Made by a program: the position numbers and the translations under genes. Under the pieces are notes generated by a model. That model made no database searches. It was not told the DNA's origin and worked only from the letters and a program-made list of their open reading frames with translations. Source: Eurosta solidaginis (taxonomy: Eukaryota; Arthropoda; Insecta; Diptera; Tephritidae). Taken from it: DNA of 64,000 bases. The DNA lies in contig NC_090322.1 of the NCBI RefSeq assembly GCF_040869045.1, positions 177,706,672-177,770,671 on the forward strand, given 5' to 3'. Of this stretch, positions 10,991-22,567 are shown piece after piece (the stretch's first letter is position 1; every line of letters starts with the position of its first letter).

Positions 10991-11239
10991 GTTAGTTTAA
11001 AATTTTAATTAAATCTGTAATTTTAAAGTGGGCAAGATCGGGTCCAAAGGGGTCGGTTACATACAGACATACAGGTGAAACTAATATAAGGGTGTTAAAA
11101 AAGACCTGCAATACAAAGGATAAAGCGTACATACATTTCGAGCTTGGCGGAGATTTTGGGAATATTTCTAATCGGCAACTTTAGGATCTGTTGTATTGAG
11201 CTGGCCGGTTCGTATCGCCAGAAGTTTGCTTACCGACTA

Positions 11240-11490
11240 CAATGAAAATCCGCATCGAAAACCCGGACCTATGTTATAAAATTAACTCGTCCTCCTGGCA
11301 AATACAAACACCTCTTTAGGACCTGTGCTACGTGCTGCGTCTAGGTGTTATATAAGGTTCGCTCCTAACAGCCGGAGTCTTAGCCTGGCGAGCGTAGTAC
11401 AAGAGCACAGTACGTGCTCCACTTTTTCCTACTGCAACCGGCACATCCTCAGGCGCTTACACTGACCTAACGCTGACGAGGTCGAATTTA
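11240..11490 (-). pseudogene. LINE 3' end fragment, second copy
   Basis: On the minus strand the sequence reads through GTAAGCGCCTGAGGATGTG..GGAGCACGTACTGTGCTC..CGCCAGGCTAAGACTCC. This aligns with 7195-7300 (C-terminal zinc-knuckle region) and runs on to CATAGGTCCGGGTTTT, as at 7395-7409. It is the same LINE family as 7139-7519, more decayed and in opposite orientation. Confidence 0.7.
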
Positions 11491-12349
11491 TAAGCACGTG
11501 ACGCCAGAAGGTTGATTTTGGAGTCCTGTCTTTTTAAAAATAAAAAAAACCCCGTTATTCTAATCGCAAGACCTGTATATGATCATCGACACTTTGCAGT
11601 GCCGTGATTGGTTGATCGTGTGCTATCGTCCTACAATGTTCCCACTGCTTTGTTTAGGGCTACTACTTGCTACTGAAAAACAGTACAGTGATCCCGTGTT
11701 AAAGATCCGTAAGATCTGTTTATTCCTGGATAAGCAGCGTATACTTTATACCATTTTCTACTTCGCAGCCGTCGGTGTACTCGTGTGTCGCCAGGTTTAC
11801 CATCTGCGCACCCTTTTACCTCTATTGTGGCCTCACTAGTTGCTTGATATCCAGTACCATAGTAGAGGTAATAATACCCCGACCTCCATCGTGACATAGT
11901 CCATTGATTTCGAGACTTCATACAGCCCCCACTTCAAATTAAGCAGCCTTTCCATCTAGTTAGGACTGGATATACTTCAATAACTTCTGACCAGAAGTCA
12001 TTATTGGGCTTTTCTATTGATAAGTTATGCTTCAAAATCAACGAATATCTTATCAGCCTTTCCAGTTTTTCAACTTAGCGTAAATTGCTATTATCACCTC
12101 CCAGGTTTTTCAGATGCCCATATATATTACACGAGACCTTCGATAGTAGTCTAGACTTAAATGTACATGCAAGCGTAAGTGCATCTTAAGTTCAGAGCCG
12201 CACCAAATTCCGCAAGACCCCCGAATTCAGCGCTGAACGCTAGAAATAAAAACTCTGCTTATAATTAAAAGAGTATTCGCCGGTAGCTCATGTGCTGTGA
12301 GTTTCCAGTACGGTCGTGAGACTATAAGAAAACAAACTGGAAGAAGCCG
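11491..12349. other. No gene recognised
   Basis: Overlapping open frames exist (11579-11839 plus, 11921-11670 minus) but show no recognisable motif. The base composition is less AT-rich than the surroundings, so an unidentified old repeat is likely. Confidence 0.4.
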
Positions 12350-12720
12350 CTGCTTGTTGTTATTGTTGTTGTAGCGATAACGTTGCTCCCCGAAGGCTTT
12401 GGGGAGTGTTATCGATGTGATGGTCCTTTTCCGGATACAGATCCGGTACGCTCCGCTAACACTGAACCATTAAGGTGCTAGCCCGACCATCTCGGGAATG
12501 ATTTATGTGGCCACATTAAACCTTCAGGCCATGCCCCTCCCCACCCCCAAGTTCCATGAGGAGCTTGGGGTCACCAGAGCCTCGTCTGTTAGTGAAACAG
12601 GATTCGCCAGGGATAGGTGAAATTGACAATTGGGGTTGGAGAAGCTATATATTGCGCTGGCAACCTAAAGGGTTGCGCTACACAGCCCCTTGAATCAAGA
12701 AGATGCTGGTCTAACAGAGC
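12350..12720 (+). repeat. Dispersed repeat C, best copy
   Basis: It begins with a GTT/TTG simple run and continues CGAAGGCTTTGGGGAGTG, then CATTAAACCTTCAGGCC, GAGGAGCTTGGGGTC, AGCCTCGTCTGTTAGTG and CACAGCCCCTTGAATC. I recognise this as a common interspersed repeat of fruit-fly-like genomes, probably untranslated sequence of a LINE. Diverged copies occur at 13190-13420 (plus) and 17700-17965 (minus). Confidence 0.65.
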
Positions 12721-14174
12721 GCTACGCTCAGAACTCACAGGTATCTCCTTAGAACAACTGAACAACATTTTTGTAGTGAACCGAAAGAACTTCGTTTGAT
12801 GAAAATACACTATAAATAGATTTTCTCAAACTCGCGGAAACCAGGCTATCTTAGCAGACAACTTATTGCTCGAACCTAGCCTCCCTGGAGAATAAGCGAA
12901 CATCTTCGTAAGAGCTGTGAAGATATTCGACTTACTAGAGTTCAGCTGTTTAATCTAGAAATGCATAACTTAGGAAACCTTCGAATCACACATATAGTCA
13001 ATAATCTGTTATGTTCGGTTAATCCGTTTTCAGTTCAATGCCCCAATTATTTAAAGAAGACCATCATAACGGTAAACTTACTATTTTTTTCTTCTTAAAG
13101 CTATAGGAAGATTTGTTTACAAAATTTTTGGAGTTTTATCTATGCTGATGTTCTTTTGCCGAATATTTGTGTGGTACGATCCGAGCGGCAAATGGCATCA
13201 TTAGCGCGGCCATCTCAAGAACGATACGAAAACCTTCTAGATCAACCCTGTTTTTCCCTAAGGAGATCGGCGTCGCCAGACCTTCGTCTGCTAAAAAAAC
13301 AAGTCATCACAGATATATGAGGTTAAAAATTGGATTGAAGTAGCTTTAAGTGACAATCTCTGAGTCATCGCATATGTTTAATGTTGAGAAGCACTGTAAA
13401 CGGCACCATACAATCCACTCGAAGACCCAATAGCCAATAAAATGGTGTTAAGAATTGCCTGAAGGCTCAAAGCTTCAAGCTCAATGATTCAGGGAAGCTT
13501 GAGTATAGGTCATACGGCTATATGCATTTCCTCTTAAAAAAAGGAAATTATTAAATAAAACGTAAAATTAAAGAAACGGATTTGAAACGAGGCGTTTCAC
13601 CGTCCAAATAACAGCATTGGCGTAGACGGTATTACCTCCATAGCTAGTCCTTCCTTAGGTACGGATTGGAGACAAGGCATCTCCAAACTGTGGAGTGATA
13701 TGTTTTCAAAAAGTACCAAAAAAAATATGAACAAAAAGTTGTAAAAAGTAAAAAAAAAATATCACGCGCTCAACGCTTTTATTTAAATGTCTGATCGACG
13801 ACCTAGATTGATAAGGAGTGTGATGACTAGTACCTACGACCTACCTAATTATTTTCTAGCTTTTAGTATAATTATTATTTCATGTAAGTATTGTTTTCAA
13901 TAAAGATTTTTTTTAAATTATTTTATTTTCAAGTTTTTAGTCTTTATTTAATTGTCTATTATTTCTTAATCTATTTGGTTCATTTAGTGACTCATTATTA
14001 CAAGGACTCTTTCCTGACAATTTGTTACAATATAAGTTCTCAATACATAATCTTTCCAAAGACTTTACTCGACTCTGCGCCACGTATGCTTGTCCCTCCT
14101 CCAACTCCAAAATATTTTGATGTCAATTCTACCGGACTGTATGTAATATTTGTTCCACATATGGACCAAATCGG
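12721..14174. other. No gene; one decayed copy of repeat C
   Basis: Only 13190-13420 is assignable: it keeps GGCCATCTC..GGAGATCGGCGTCGCCAGACCTTCGTCTG, a poor match to repeat C. The rest shows no motif. Confidence 0.45.
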
Positions 14175-14460
14175 ACCACAAATACGATTTTTTTGAATAT
14201 CTCGATCTTTGCGCCACCTAGCGGTGATTTTTTTCATAGGTCGCTTTCTATTCTTGTATGTATTATGTGACCACAAATGCGACTTTTTTGAATATCTCGA
14301 CCTTTGCGCCACCTAGCGGCGATTTTTTTCATAGGTCGCTTTCTGTTCTCGTATGTATTACATATGTGTTACAAATATGAGCCAAATCGAACCACAAATA
14401 CGATTTTTGTGAATATCTCGATCCTTGCGCCACCTAGCGGCGATTTTTTTCTTATTATTT
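14175..14460 (+). repeat. Tandem repeat of ~95-120 bp, about 3 units
   Basis: The block CCACAAATxCGA..TTTTTTGAATATCTCGA followed by GCGCCACCTAGCGGxGAT occurs at about 14175, 14270 and 14390. Unit lengths differ because the third spacing contains an extra segment (ACATATGTGTTACAAATATG). There is no coding function. Confidence 0.75.
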
Positions 14461-14657
14461 TATTGTCATTGGGTTCTGAATTATATTCCAAGTTTCAACC
14501 TTGTAGCTTATGGGGAAGTTACTTAAATTTCAATTACAAAATTCGTGCCAGCCAGCCATCCAACCAGCCATCCAACAAACCAGCCTGTCAAGTCAAGCTA
14601 AATATACTCGGTTAAAAACGTAAGAAATAAAAAACTGTTTATTTCGTGGGTACAGGG

Positions 14658-15247
14658 CAGGGATGCACCTTAACGTTAAGCTAATCGTTTATCAAAAAAT
14701 GTCCACCGTTTCCGTTGAAACACTTCGAAATATTATCGATAAAGAAATTATAAAGACAAATTGTATCTCGTTTTTAACCGAAAGGAAAAGCTTTCGTTAA
14801 AGTTAAAAACGTTAACAAAACGTGATAATTTATGTTTGAATTGTGCTGGCAATGCTATAGCCATGGTGAAGCTGTAAGGTGGTAACAGCGAGCGGACATA
14901 CACACAAACTTCATGTAAGTTGTTTGTGTAATTCGTTGGTGGTAATGTCAAAAATACTCTGAGAAATGTTTGTACTGTCAAAAATCATGAGAAATGCTGC
15001 AATCAACAGTTTGCTAATGCTTTCACCTTTAATGACTCCGCCATCAATCAGCTTTGCCAGCATAGTTTGAAATTAATAATCAACATAAACGATATGATTT
15101 CGGTTTGATATGGCAGAAAACGAAACAAAATAATTTCGTTACTTTGACGTTCTTAACGTTAATAAACGAAACGAAATGACTTTGTTTCGTTTATTAACGT
15201 TAATTATCGTAACGAAATGATATCGGTTCGTTGGTTAAGCATGCCTG
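14658..15247. mobile_element. hAT-type MITE, 590 bp
   Basis: The ends are CAGGGATGC (14658-14666) and GCATGCCTG (15239-15247), inverted at 8 of 9 positions. They lie directly inside an 8-bp duplication, GTACAGGG (14650-14657) and GTACAGAG (15248-15255), matching at 7 of 8. CAGGGATG-type ends and 8-bp duplications are typical of hAT transposons. There is no transposase frame. Near the right end is a perfect 20-bp inverted repeat (15153-15172 and 15184-15203) with an 11-nt loop. Confidence 0.8.
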
Positions 15248-15255
15248 GTACAGAG

Positions 15256-15945
15256 TGTGAAGATGGATGTATAATATACAGGTGTACGTCTAGAAAACTA
15301 ATGTTTTTAAACTAACTAGAGCTCGCGCAAGGGTTAAAGTTCATCCATATGGATCCATAAGATCATAAGCGGTCCACCTATGGGGACTTACGAGCTTTCA
15401 CCCTAATAGAAACAAATTTGAATCGATTTTTAATTTCATTAAGAAATAGCTTAAATAACTTTATTCTAAAATCTTAGTTTATAACTGTAAATAAAATCAA
15501 CGCGGATTTTAATGTTTTTTTTTCTTTTTTCAGGTACTATTAATATATGGTTGGGTAAGTTTTAAATTTTACATGAAAAAATTGCATTATTATGAACTTG
15601 TTGAATGTTTTTCTGTTGTCACAAGCAAATACTTTCACTTAAATTAAAATTTACATAATTTCGATAGAATCGCAAATATTCTATATTGCACATTTTTTCA
15701 AATCAAACGTGAAATTTTGTATCGGATAACATTGGTAAAAAAATATCCACGTGTTAAAAGTGAGCCTTAACAGGGATTCATACAATCACTCTTTCTAATT
15801 TAAAATATTTGTTTATCGTTACCTTAAATCACAAAAGCCCTAAGCAACACTTAACCGAAACAGCACGTTTCACAGACTTTGGTACACGCAAACAAATTAT
15901 TGAAACTTTTGAGCAATATTCTCGTAATAAAATATTCATATTTTG
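15256..15945. other. No gene recognised
   Basis: AT-rich sequence with no repeat family or coding frame that I can name. Confidence 0.45.
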
Positions 15946-15949
15946 GGTT

Positions 15950-16330
15950 AAAGGCGAACACAAATAGAAGAGTTTGTTAACACTAAGGCGAGTTGAAAAG
16001 GCAAGCGAGGCGCCTCTACAAGAAGTAAAAAGCATAGACAGGAAGGCGTCAGTGCGATGAGCTTGAGCTGCTAGCTACCATAAATAACGGTCGCGAAAAA
16101 TAAGCGGCGACTGACAGAAAGTTTTAAAGCCCGAATCAAACTCATGTAGAACGAAAACGGCGACCTAGTAACCGAAGTCAAGAGGGTGATTAGATTGGGG
16201 AGGGAACATTTCTCTGCGCTTCTAAATGAAGAGAGCGATGTAACACCCAGGAAAGATTATGAAGCTGAGGCCCCAATTCATAATGCTGATGGAATAAATG
16301 TTCCCCCACGCGCCTATAACAAAGTAAGGT
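15950..16330 (+). pseudogene. RTE-like LINE fragment, linker upstream of RT
   Basis: The plus strand reads ENGDLVTEVKRVIRLGREHF then SALLNEE (about 16155-16235), the linker that precedes the RT core in RTE-type ORF2. Upstream bits are broken. The neighbouring RTE sequence (16360-17420) is on the minus strand, so the pieces are rearranged or independent. Confidence 0.6.
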
Positions 16331-16359
16331 AGTGACAACAAGATTAAAAGACAGTAGGC

Positions 16360-17420
16360 CGTGGGCGATGATGCGAAATTATGGCTGCCAATAGTGACGT
16401 GGTTGCCAAGGCGAAAATGTGTTGACTCTTTGCTTCATATCAACAGGTACTTCCTTTTGTCCATATTCACCATCAGGCCTCAGCTTTTCCGTTTATTTTT
16501 CCGGCTTGGAGTAAACAGAACTTACAGCACGCGTGTTCAGGGACCGTATTACGTGTTACGATCAGTGACTGAAAACCATTTTCAATCAAGCGATAACTAT
16601 GCACTGTCAAACTATTTCTAAAAATTATAATAAGTTATGGATCTAACGAGTACTATTTGTCGGTAGTTCGCATATGCCATTAATCCGAACAACCATTTTA
16701 GAGCAATTATGATTTAAAAAATTAGTTAATACGTAATACGGGCCCAGGCCAATGATATCAAAGCCGGCAGCATACACCAATAATTGCACGGTTTTATAGA
16801 ATCTTTTTCAAGAGCAGTTAAGTTTTGCAGCTACTATCATTTTCTCCAGCATTCAATTTATGAAATCGATGGGTAGGCGTCACCCTGTCTGAGACCTCGT
16901 TTAGTTTCGCAAAGCTCGGAGAGGTGCTTTCCAATTCCGACTGAGCTGACGGTGTAGCTCAACGTTATTTTGCGCAGCCATATACATAAGTTTTGCCGGA
17001 AACTCAAACAAAGGGGCATAAGGTAGCTCCCATTTGCGCTGTCGTATGCGGCTTTAAAATCGACAAGAATTGATATGTGTAAATTTTTTTCGCGTTGTGA
17101 AAATCTGGTCCTTGATAGATTTATCAAGTCTGAAGCCGCACTAATAAGGTGCAATCAGCCGATTCACTGTGGGCTTCAATTTTTCGCATAGTACGCTTGA
17201 CTTTATTTTGTATGCGATAGATAGGCTGATTCCACGATAACTGGCTTAGTTTGTAGGATATCATTTCTTGTGAATTAGGCAAAGAACACTTCGTTTCCAA
17301 TCGCCAGGCATGCACTCGTCCGACAATATTTTGCAAAGAAGCTCCATATTTGAATAGCTCCACAGGCAATCCCTCAGTGCCCGCGACCTTGTTGTTTCGA
17401 ATACTGAGTGGGATATTTCC
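16360..17420 (-). pseudogene. RTE-like LINE, RT core fragment
   Basis: Minus strand, 17154-16858: ISILVDFKAAYDSANGSYL (motif A) and SVGIGKHLSELCETKRGLRQ followed by GDAYPS (motif B). The frame 17369-17124 supplies the preceding RT part. The stretch 16360-16480 matches the downstream RTE part at 10850-10950. The YADD box region was not found and both ends are truncated. Confidence 0.7.
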
Positions 17421-17699
17421 CTTCTAGTTTACCGTTTTGAATACGCTCTAACTCGTAAAACACCCTTTTTCAGTATGCGGTTGAAGAGCGCCCTATTTCA
17501 GAACTGGAGCTCAGATAAAACAATTTCTAAAAACGGACATTTCTCAAAAGTTTTTTGATATAGTATGTTTCCTAAACGGTATTCGAGATAAGGTGATATT
17601 GCACTCAGCAATCGATTTATTGAATAAGCACGATTTTTTTTTGTGATTTCCAAAATATTCGATATATAAAATTTCTCATCACACCCAAATGTTAACCCA

Positions 17700-17965
17700 A
17701 AAGACCCCCAACTTGGGGGGATTAATGGGTTTGATAAGCGCAATAAAAAGTTTAATAGCTTCAAAGCTTCCGCAACCCAATTGTCAACCTCACCTACGCG
17801 AGGAGAATCCTATTACAGATATGAATGTATCACACACATATTTTGCAGGCCAGGCTCTGGCGACCCCGAGCTCCTCATGGAACTAGGGGGTGGGGCGGGA
17901 TGGTCTAGAAGATTTAATGTGGTCATGTTAATCGTTTCCGAGATAGTCGGGCTAGTAACTTAACA
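17700..17965 (-). repeat. Dispersed repeat C, diverged minus copy
   Basis: The reverse complement contains ATGACCACATTAAATCTTC, CCCCACCCCCTAGTTCCATG and GAGGAGCTCGGGGTCGCC in the order seen at 12505-12580. Confidence 0.65.
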
Positions 17966-18354
17966 ACAACCCCCAACTTGGCAGTCTCAACCTGATATCT
18001 TAATACAGAGGTTGCAAGTAGTTTCCAGATGCAACATGTAGTTATCGTGTTACCCGGAAGAAAGATCTTTTTTTTATAAAAAACCTAAGAAATTTGTCAA
18101 CTTTGCCGAATTGATTAACCTCCCAAACCTGTACGTCGTTAAACAAGCTGATGTCAGCAATTTTATGACGTCTTCAATTGTAGACTACCGGATGAAAGGT
18201 CGCGTTTTTTCAAGTAGGCAATAAAACAGTGTCAATGATTTTACTTGTGGACTGAAATGAAGTAGCTGAAAGCCTTCGGGCCTATAGTTTAGGAAATTTA
18301 TTTTTATTTTCATTATTTATGAATAAGCAAAAGTGTAAAGAAACAACTAAGGAC
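17966..18354. other. No gene recognised
   Basis: No motif or repeat family was recognised here. Confidence 0.4.
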
Positions 18355-19190
18355 GGGACTCTCTTCGGCTGTGCCGAAATCTTCATACCTTTCATGAATG
18401 GGGCTGAACAATAATCTTATCCCATTCGTAATCTCCAAATAATCGGATGTATAAGATAAGAAATATATAGTGAACAGATGTATATACCTAAACGATTTGT
18501 AAGATAAATATAATATAAAAAATGGCAAAAAAACCCTTATTTGAGCGATCGGTTGTATGGGATATATATTATATATAGCTCCGATCGTAATGATTTTTAC
18601 AGGAAATCTTCTATGATATATTAGAATAATTGGTGATCCAAGTTTAACGTTTTTATATTGGAAATTAAGGGAGAAATTGACAAAAATCTTTCTATCTGAA
18701 CGATCGGTTGTATGGGATATAACTATATATAGTTCCGATCAAAGTGATTTTTTCAGGATATCTTCTATGATATATTAGAATATATATCACCGAGTTTCAC
18801 GTGTATACTTTCTAAATTGCGGCAGGAATGACCAAAATCGTCTTATCTGAATGATCGGTTGTATGGGGGATATATGTTATAGTGGTCCGATCCTACCGGA
18901 TCCGACAAATATCTAATATAATACAAAAATACATCCTTCTGCCAAATTTAATTGAGATATCTCAAAATTTGAGAGACTAGTTTGCGTTCAAACATACAGA
19001 CGGACGGGCAGACAGACGGACGGAAAGACGGACATGGCTATATCAACTCAGTTCGTCGCCCTCATCAATTTGGTATACTTAATGGTGAGTCTATCTCCTA
19101 TATTTCTCAACGTTACAAACATCGGACCAAAGTTAATATACCATTTCATGTTCATGGAAGGTTTAAAAATAAGAAAAAATTCAATAGTTA
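18355..19190 (+). repeat. Family B dispersed repeat with leading module
   Basis: 18364-18530 (GGCTGTGCCGAAATCTTCAT, CTTTCATGAATGGGGCTGA) recurs at 42090-42205. Then come degenerate ~130-150 bp blocks, each with ATCTGAACGATCGGTTGTAT and a TATATAG..CGATC segment. The copy ends with a GACG-type run, ACATGGCTA, and TTTGGTATACTTAATGG. Other copies are at 43430-44110 and 48520-49215 (plus) and, inverted, at 22280-22565 and 61880-62230. Confidence 0.75.
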
Positions 19191-19689
19191 CAAGTACCAG
19201 AGTAAAACAGAGTGTAGTGTCGTTTTTGTTCAAAATGAACAAAACTGAAGTATCCAATGGAAATTGTGATTATATGAACCAGAAAATAATGCAGTATCAG
19301 TTTAAAAGAAAATTAGCTTGGAAAAACTGCACTATGTTACCTTAAGCTGTACCGCGGGTGGGGGGATATAGCTGATAGACAAAAGGTCGATTGAACACAA
19401 TTCACTTAAAACAAATTATTTGTCACAGTTGTTTTAATATATAACCACGTACCTTGTTTTGTTGTTGCCTTATTGTTGCCGATCTCTTTCTTGTGGTGGT
19501 TGTTTTTGTTGAAATTTTATTAAAAATATCAAAGGTCTTGTGTGTTGTGCCCAAAAATGTCGAAGGTAATGTGTGGAAATATTATTGTCCAGATATTCTA
19601 ATGATCTGCCTTTTTAACACGCTTTTATTAGCTTGGCCTGTATGTAACGGAATCTTTGAGCTTAATTTTCACCGGTTTCTAGAAGTCTG
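19191..19689. other. No gene recognised
   Basis: Short overlapping frames (19034-19345, 19454-19690) show no motif and overlap repeat sequence. Confidence 0.4.
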
Positions 19690-20060
19690 ATTAATTTGAA
19701 GCTTTGCATACGTATCAAGGACTGATGACAATGCATTAATGTGATGGTGTGGTGACATAAGGTCAACGGCCATAAGGTCAATTGGCCTTATTACCACTTT
19801 GAATGGCCATAAGTTTGATTGAAACTTTGCACACGTATTAAGGCTCGATGACAATGCATTAATGTGATGGTGTGGTGACATAAGGTCAAAGGCCATACGG
19901 TCAATTGGCCTTATTACCACTTTGAATGGCCATAAGTTTGATTGAAACTTTGCACGCGTATCAAGGCTCGATGACAATGCAATAATGTGATGGTGGGGTC
20001 ACATAAGGTTAACGGACATAAGGTCAATTGAACTTGTGACCACCCCAAATGGCCATAGAT
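19690..20060 (+). repeat. Tandem repeat, 123-bp unit, 3 copies
   Basis: The phrase TTGAAACTTTGCACxCGTAT recurs at about 19695, 19819 and 19942. Each unit continues with GATGACAATGCA, GTGATGGTG and CATAAGGTCAAxGGxCATA. The open minus frame 19977-19669 is created by the periodicity. The same family is decayed at 9560-10225. Confidence 0.85.
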
Positions 20061-20169
20061 TTGAAACCTTGCAAATAATGCGAAAAACGCATTCCTTTAT
20101 TAATGATAGAAGTAGATGCATGGCACATCTACGAAAGAGCATACTGGAGCCCTTTTTAACACGCTTTTA

Positions 20170-21120
20170 TTAGCTTGGCCTGTATCTATGTATGTATGTA
20201 ACGGAATCTGGAGTGGAGCCGAGAGCCCCGGTAATGTAGAGCTCCGAACTCCGTTGCACCTTTTGAAGCATTTTAAGATAGGTGCTTTTAGCTAGTGCAG
20301 GCCACCAGACCAAGGCACCATAAAGAAGAATCGGGCGCACAGTTGCTGTGTAAATACAGTAGGTCATCTTAGGAGAGAATCCACAGGAGGTGCCAATTGC
20401 CCTCTTGCAGGTGAACAGCTCTGCTGCTGCCTTCTTGGATTGCTCCACTATATGGTCACTCCATAGTAGCTTCCTATCCAGAATGACTCCCAAATACTTG
20501 ACTTGATCGCTAAACGCTAAGAACGTACCCCCAATTCTTGACGATGTAAGATTTGGTAATTTGTACCTCCTCCTGAAGAGAACAAGCTCGGTCTTATCCG
20601 GGTTGACTTCCAAACCTGTGGCGGATTGTACACCTGGAGCAGGTCCAGGATGTCAGCTGGGTCCGTTGGCGTCACTGAAACCCAGGCTCTAGCCTTTGGT
20701 CGTGAGGAGATATCACGGGCCTCCACTACCTTGAGGCGCGCGCCCGGATATACCACCCCTATCAGCGTGACGGCGGCCCTATAGAGGTTGACCGACCTGG
20801 CGTTGTCACAGGCAATTAGCTTGACATTGCCCTGGAACCACCCTGCATCGGTGTAAGATGGCGGTGGACCAGGGTTGTCTTTTTAACCTTAACGGCCACC
20901 GTAGCGAGCGCGGCCTCGTCCCCTTCCACTGTTGTTTCGGGATTCTGCCATCTTCGCTGCTCTCGTCTATAATGCCAATGATCTGCCGACCCTTGGCAAT
21001 TTCGGCGAAAGACCGCGTCCAGCCCCCCTGCGTCATGGTCCTTTTCGGTGCCGTGGGGTTGGATTCATCCATGGACCGCTGGTGTTTCGAGGTTTCATCA
21101 CTCTCGACTAAAACTTTTAA
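20170..21120 (-). pseudogene. LOA/jockey-like LINE, internally deleted
   Basis: Minus strand. The upstream part (21120-20640, broken frames) reads GGWTRSFAEIAKGRQIIGII, ESSEDGRIPKQQWK, and then KVVEARDISSRPKARAW and VTPTDPADILDLL. This is the ORF1 Gag-like protein of this LINE group. It runs directly into VNPDKTELVLFRRRYKLPNL, VKYLGVILDRKLLWSDHI and TVRPILLYGALVWWP (20613-20170), the end of the ORF2 reverse transcriptase. The ORF1 C-terminus, endonuclease and RT catalytic core are missing, so one large internal deletion joins the two. Confidence 0.75.
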
Positions 21121-21144
21121 AATTACTTGAACTAAAAAATTAAA

Positions 21145-21632
21145 AATAAATAATAGTTTAAAAAACTTAAAAAAACACGCTTTTATAGCTATGCGAACTA
21201 AAAAATAGAAAATAATTTTCAATTAAAAAGAGTTTATATAACAGTAGTAGAAGGTCAAACAATCGTTTATAGTTAATCACCTCAAAATAAAATTATAATA
21301 AAATTTAAGTTATTAACAGAATAATTTAATTCACTGTAAAAAGCGTGGAGTGCTTGATATTGAATGTTACAATCATTCTATTGGCAATTATCTGAGAGGA
21401 AAGATATGAAATGTAGTCAAATGCACCCCACGCTTTTTAATCTGAATTAAATTATTCTGTTAATAACTTAAATTTTATTATAATTTTATTTTGAGTTGAT
21501 TACCTATAAACGATTGTTTGACCTTCTTCTGCTGATATATAAACTCTTTTTAATTGAAAATTATTTTCTATTTTTTAGTTCGGTTTGCTATAAAAGCGTG
21601 TTTTTTTAGTTTTTTTAAACTATTATTTATTT
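21145..21632. repeat. Long inverted repeat with ~205-bp arms
   Basis: 21145-21349 and 21428-21632 are reverse complements with few differences, separated by ~78 bp. Shared stretches include AAACACGCTTTTATAGC, AACTCTTTTTAATTGAAAAT, GGTCAAACAATCGTTTATAG and GTTATTAACAGAATAATTTA. The left arm is contiguous with the 5' side of the LINE at 20170-21120, so the LINE leader may be part of the duplicated sequence. Confidence 0.85.
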
Positions 21633-21739
21633 ATGATGTGGACTGTATACCAAGTTTTGGTCGCTTGTGAAATCTCTCGGTGCGATAGGATCAATGTATA
21701 TTCCCGCACGTTGCGTGATAGCACGGAGAATATATATAT

Positions 21740-22565
21740 ATTAAGCTGAGTTGATTTATTAACCTATATCGCGCCATCGATTTTTCGATAGGGTTTAGGC
21801 TCAGGAAAAAAAGCTCCACTAAGCATACCCAAACAAATAATTTTCGAGCCTGCAAAATTTGAGTTTTTTGACGTTTTTCTTTGATTTTTAAGGTTTTTTT
21901 TCATGATCTACTTAAAAAATTTTCGTTTGATTTTAAAATTTTCGTTTATACCCTGTCCGACTCAGAATTGTCCGCTAAAAACTTTGGCGATAACAGTTTT
22001 TCGACAAAAAAAAATAATAAAATGTTTTTTGAGTTTTGAGGAGTGTTTTGGTGAATAAATTTATTTTTTCGCCATTTTTTTAAGGGTTTCTTCAGAAACG
22101 TGCAAAAGTGTTGCCGATGAAAACGAGTTTGTCTCATAATTCCTATCCCACTTAAAATTATGCGATAAAAACGTTGGCATTAACAGTTTTTAAAAAACAA
22201 TTTTTTTTTGGTTTTTGGGACTTGTTTTGGTCAAAATCGATTTTTTTCATTTTCAAGGCTCCAAATCATTTGTTATGTATATGTTTCCGTTAGACCCAAC
22301 AATAAGTATACCAAAATGATCAGGGGATGAGCTAAGTTGATTTAGCCATGTCCGTCTGTCTGTCCGTCCGTCCGTCCGTCTGTCCGTCTGTCCGTTTGTT
22401 GGAACCCAAACTAGTCCCTCAATTTTTGAGATATCTTAATGAAATTTGGTAAGCAGGCATATTTTGATGGGGGATTTGACATTTGTCGGAATCGACCGGA
22501 TCGAACCACTATATGGTATAGTCTCCCATACAACCGATTGTTCAATAAGAGGATTTTCGCCGTTT
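21740..22565 (-). repeat. Dispersed repeat D joined to inverted family B
   Basis: From CCTATATCGCGCCATCGATT (21761) onward, the sequence matches 61376-62110 closely, including GCATAC..AATAATTTTCGAGCCTG and TACCCTGTCC..ACTC. It then passes GTATACCAAAATGATCAGG (about 22303) into a GTCC/GTCT run (22347-22393), which is family B in reverse orientation. The two copies in this window indicate a mobile or recently duplicated repeat of about 0.85 kb or more. Confidence 0.75.
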
Positions 22566-22567
22566 CT

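Noticed and set aside
11579..11921. Overlapping ORFs of 86 and 83 residues
   Set aside because: No recognisable motif, both strands open, and neighbours are decayed LINE fragments.
19669..19977. 102-residue internally repeated minus ORF
   Set aside because: It reads a 123-bp (multiple of three) tandem repeat; the protein repeat is a consequence of the period.
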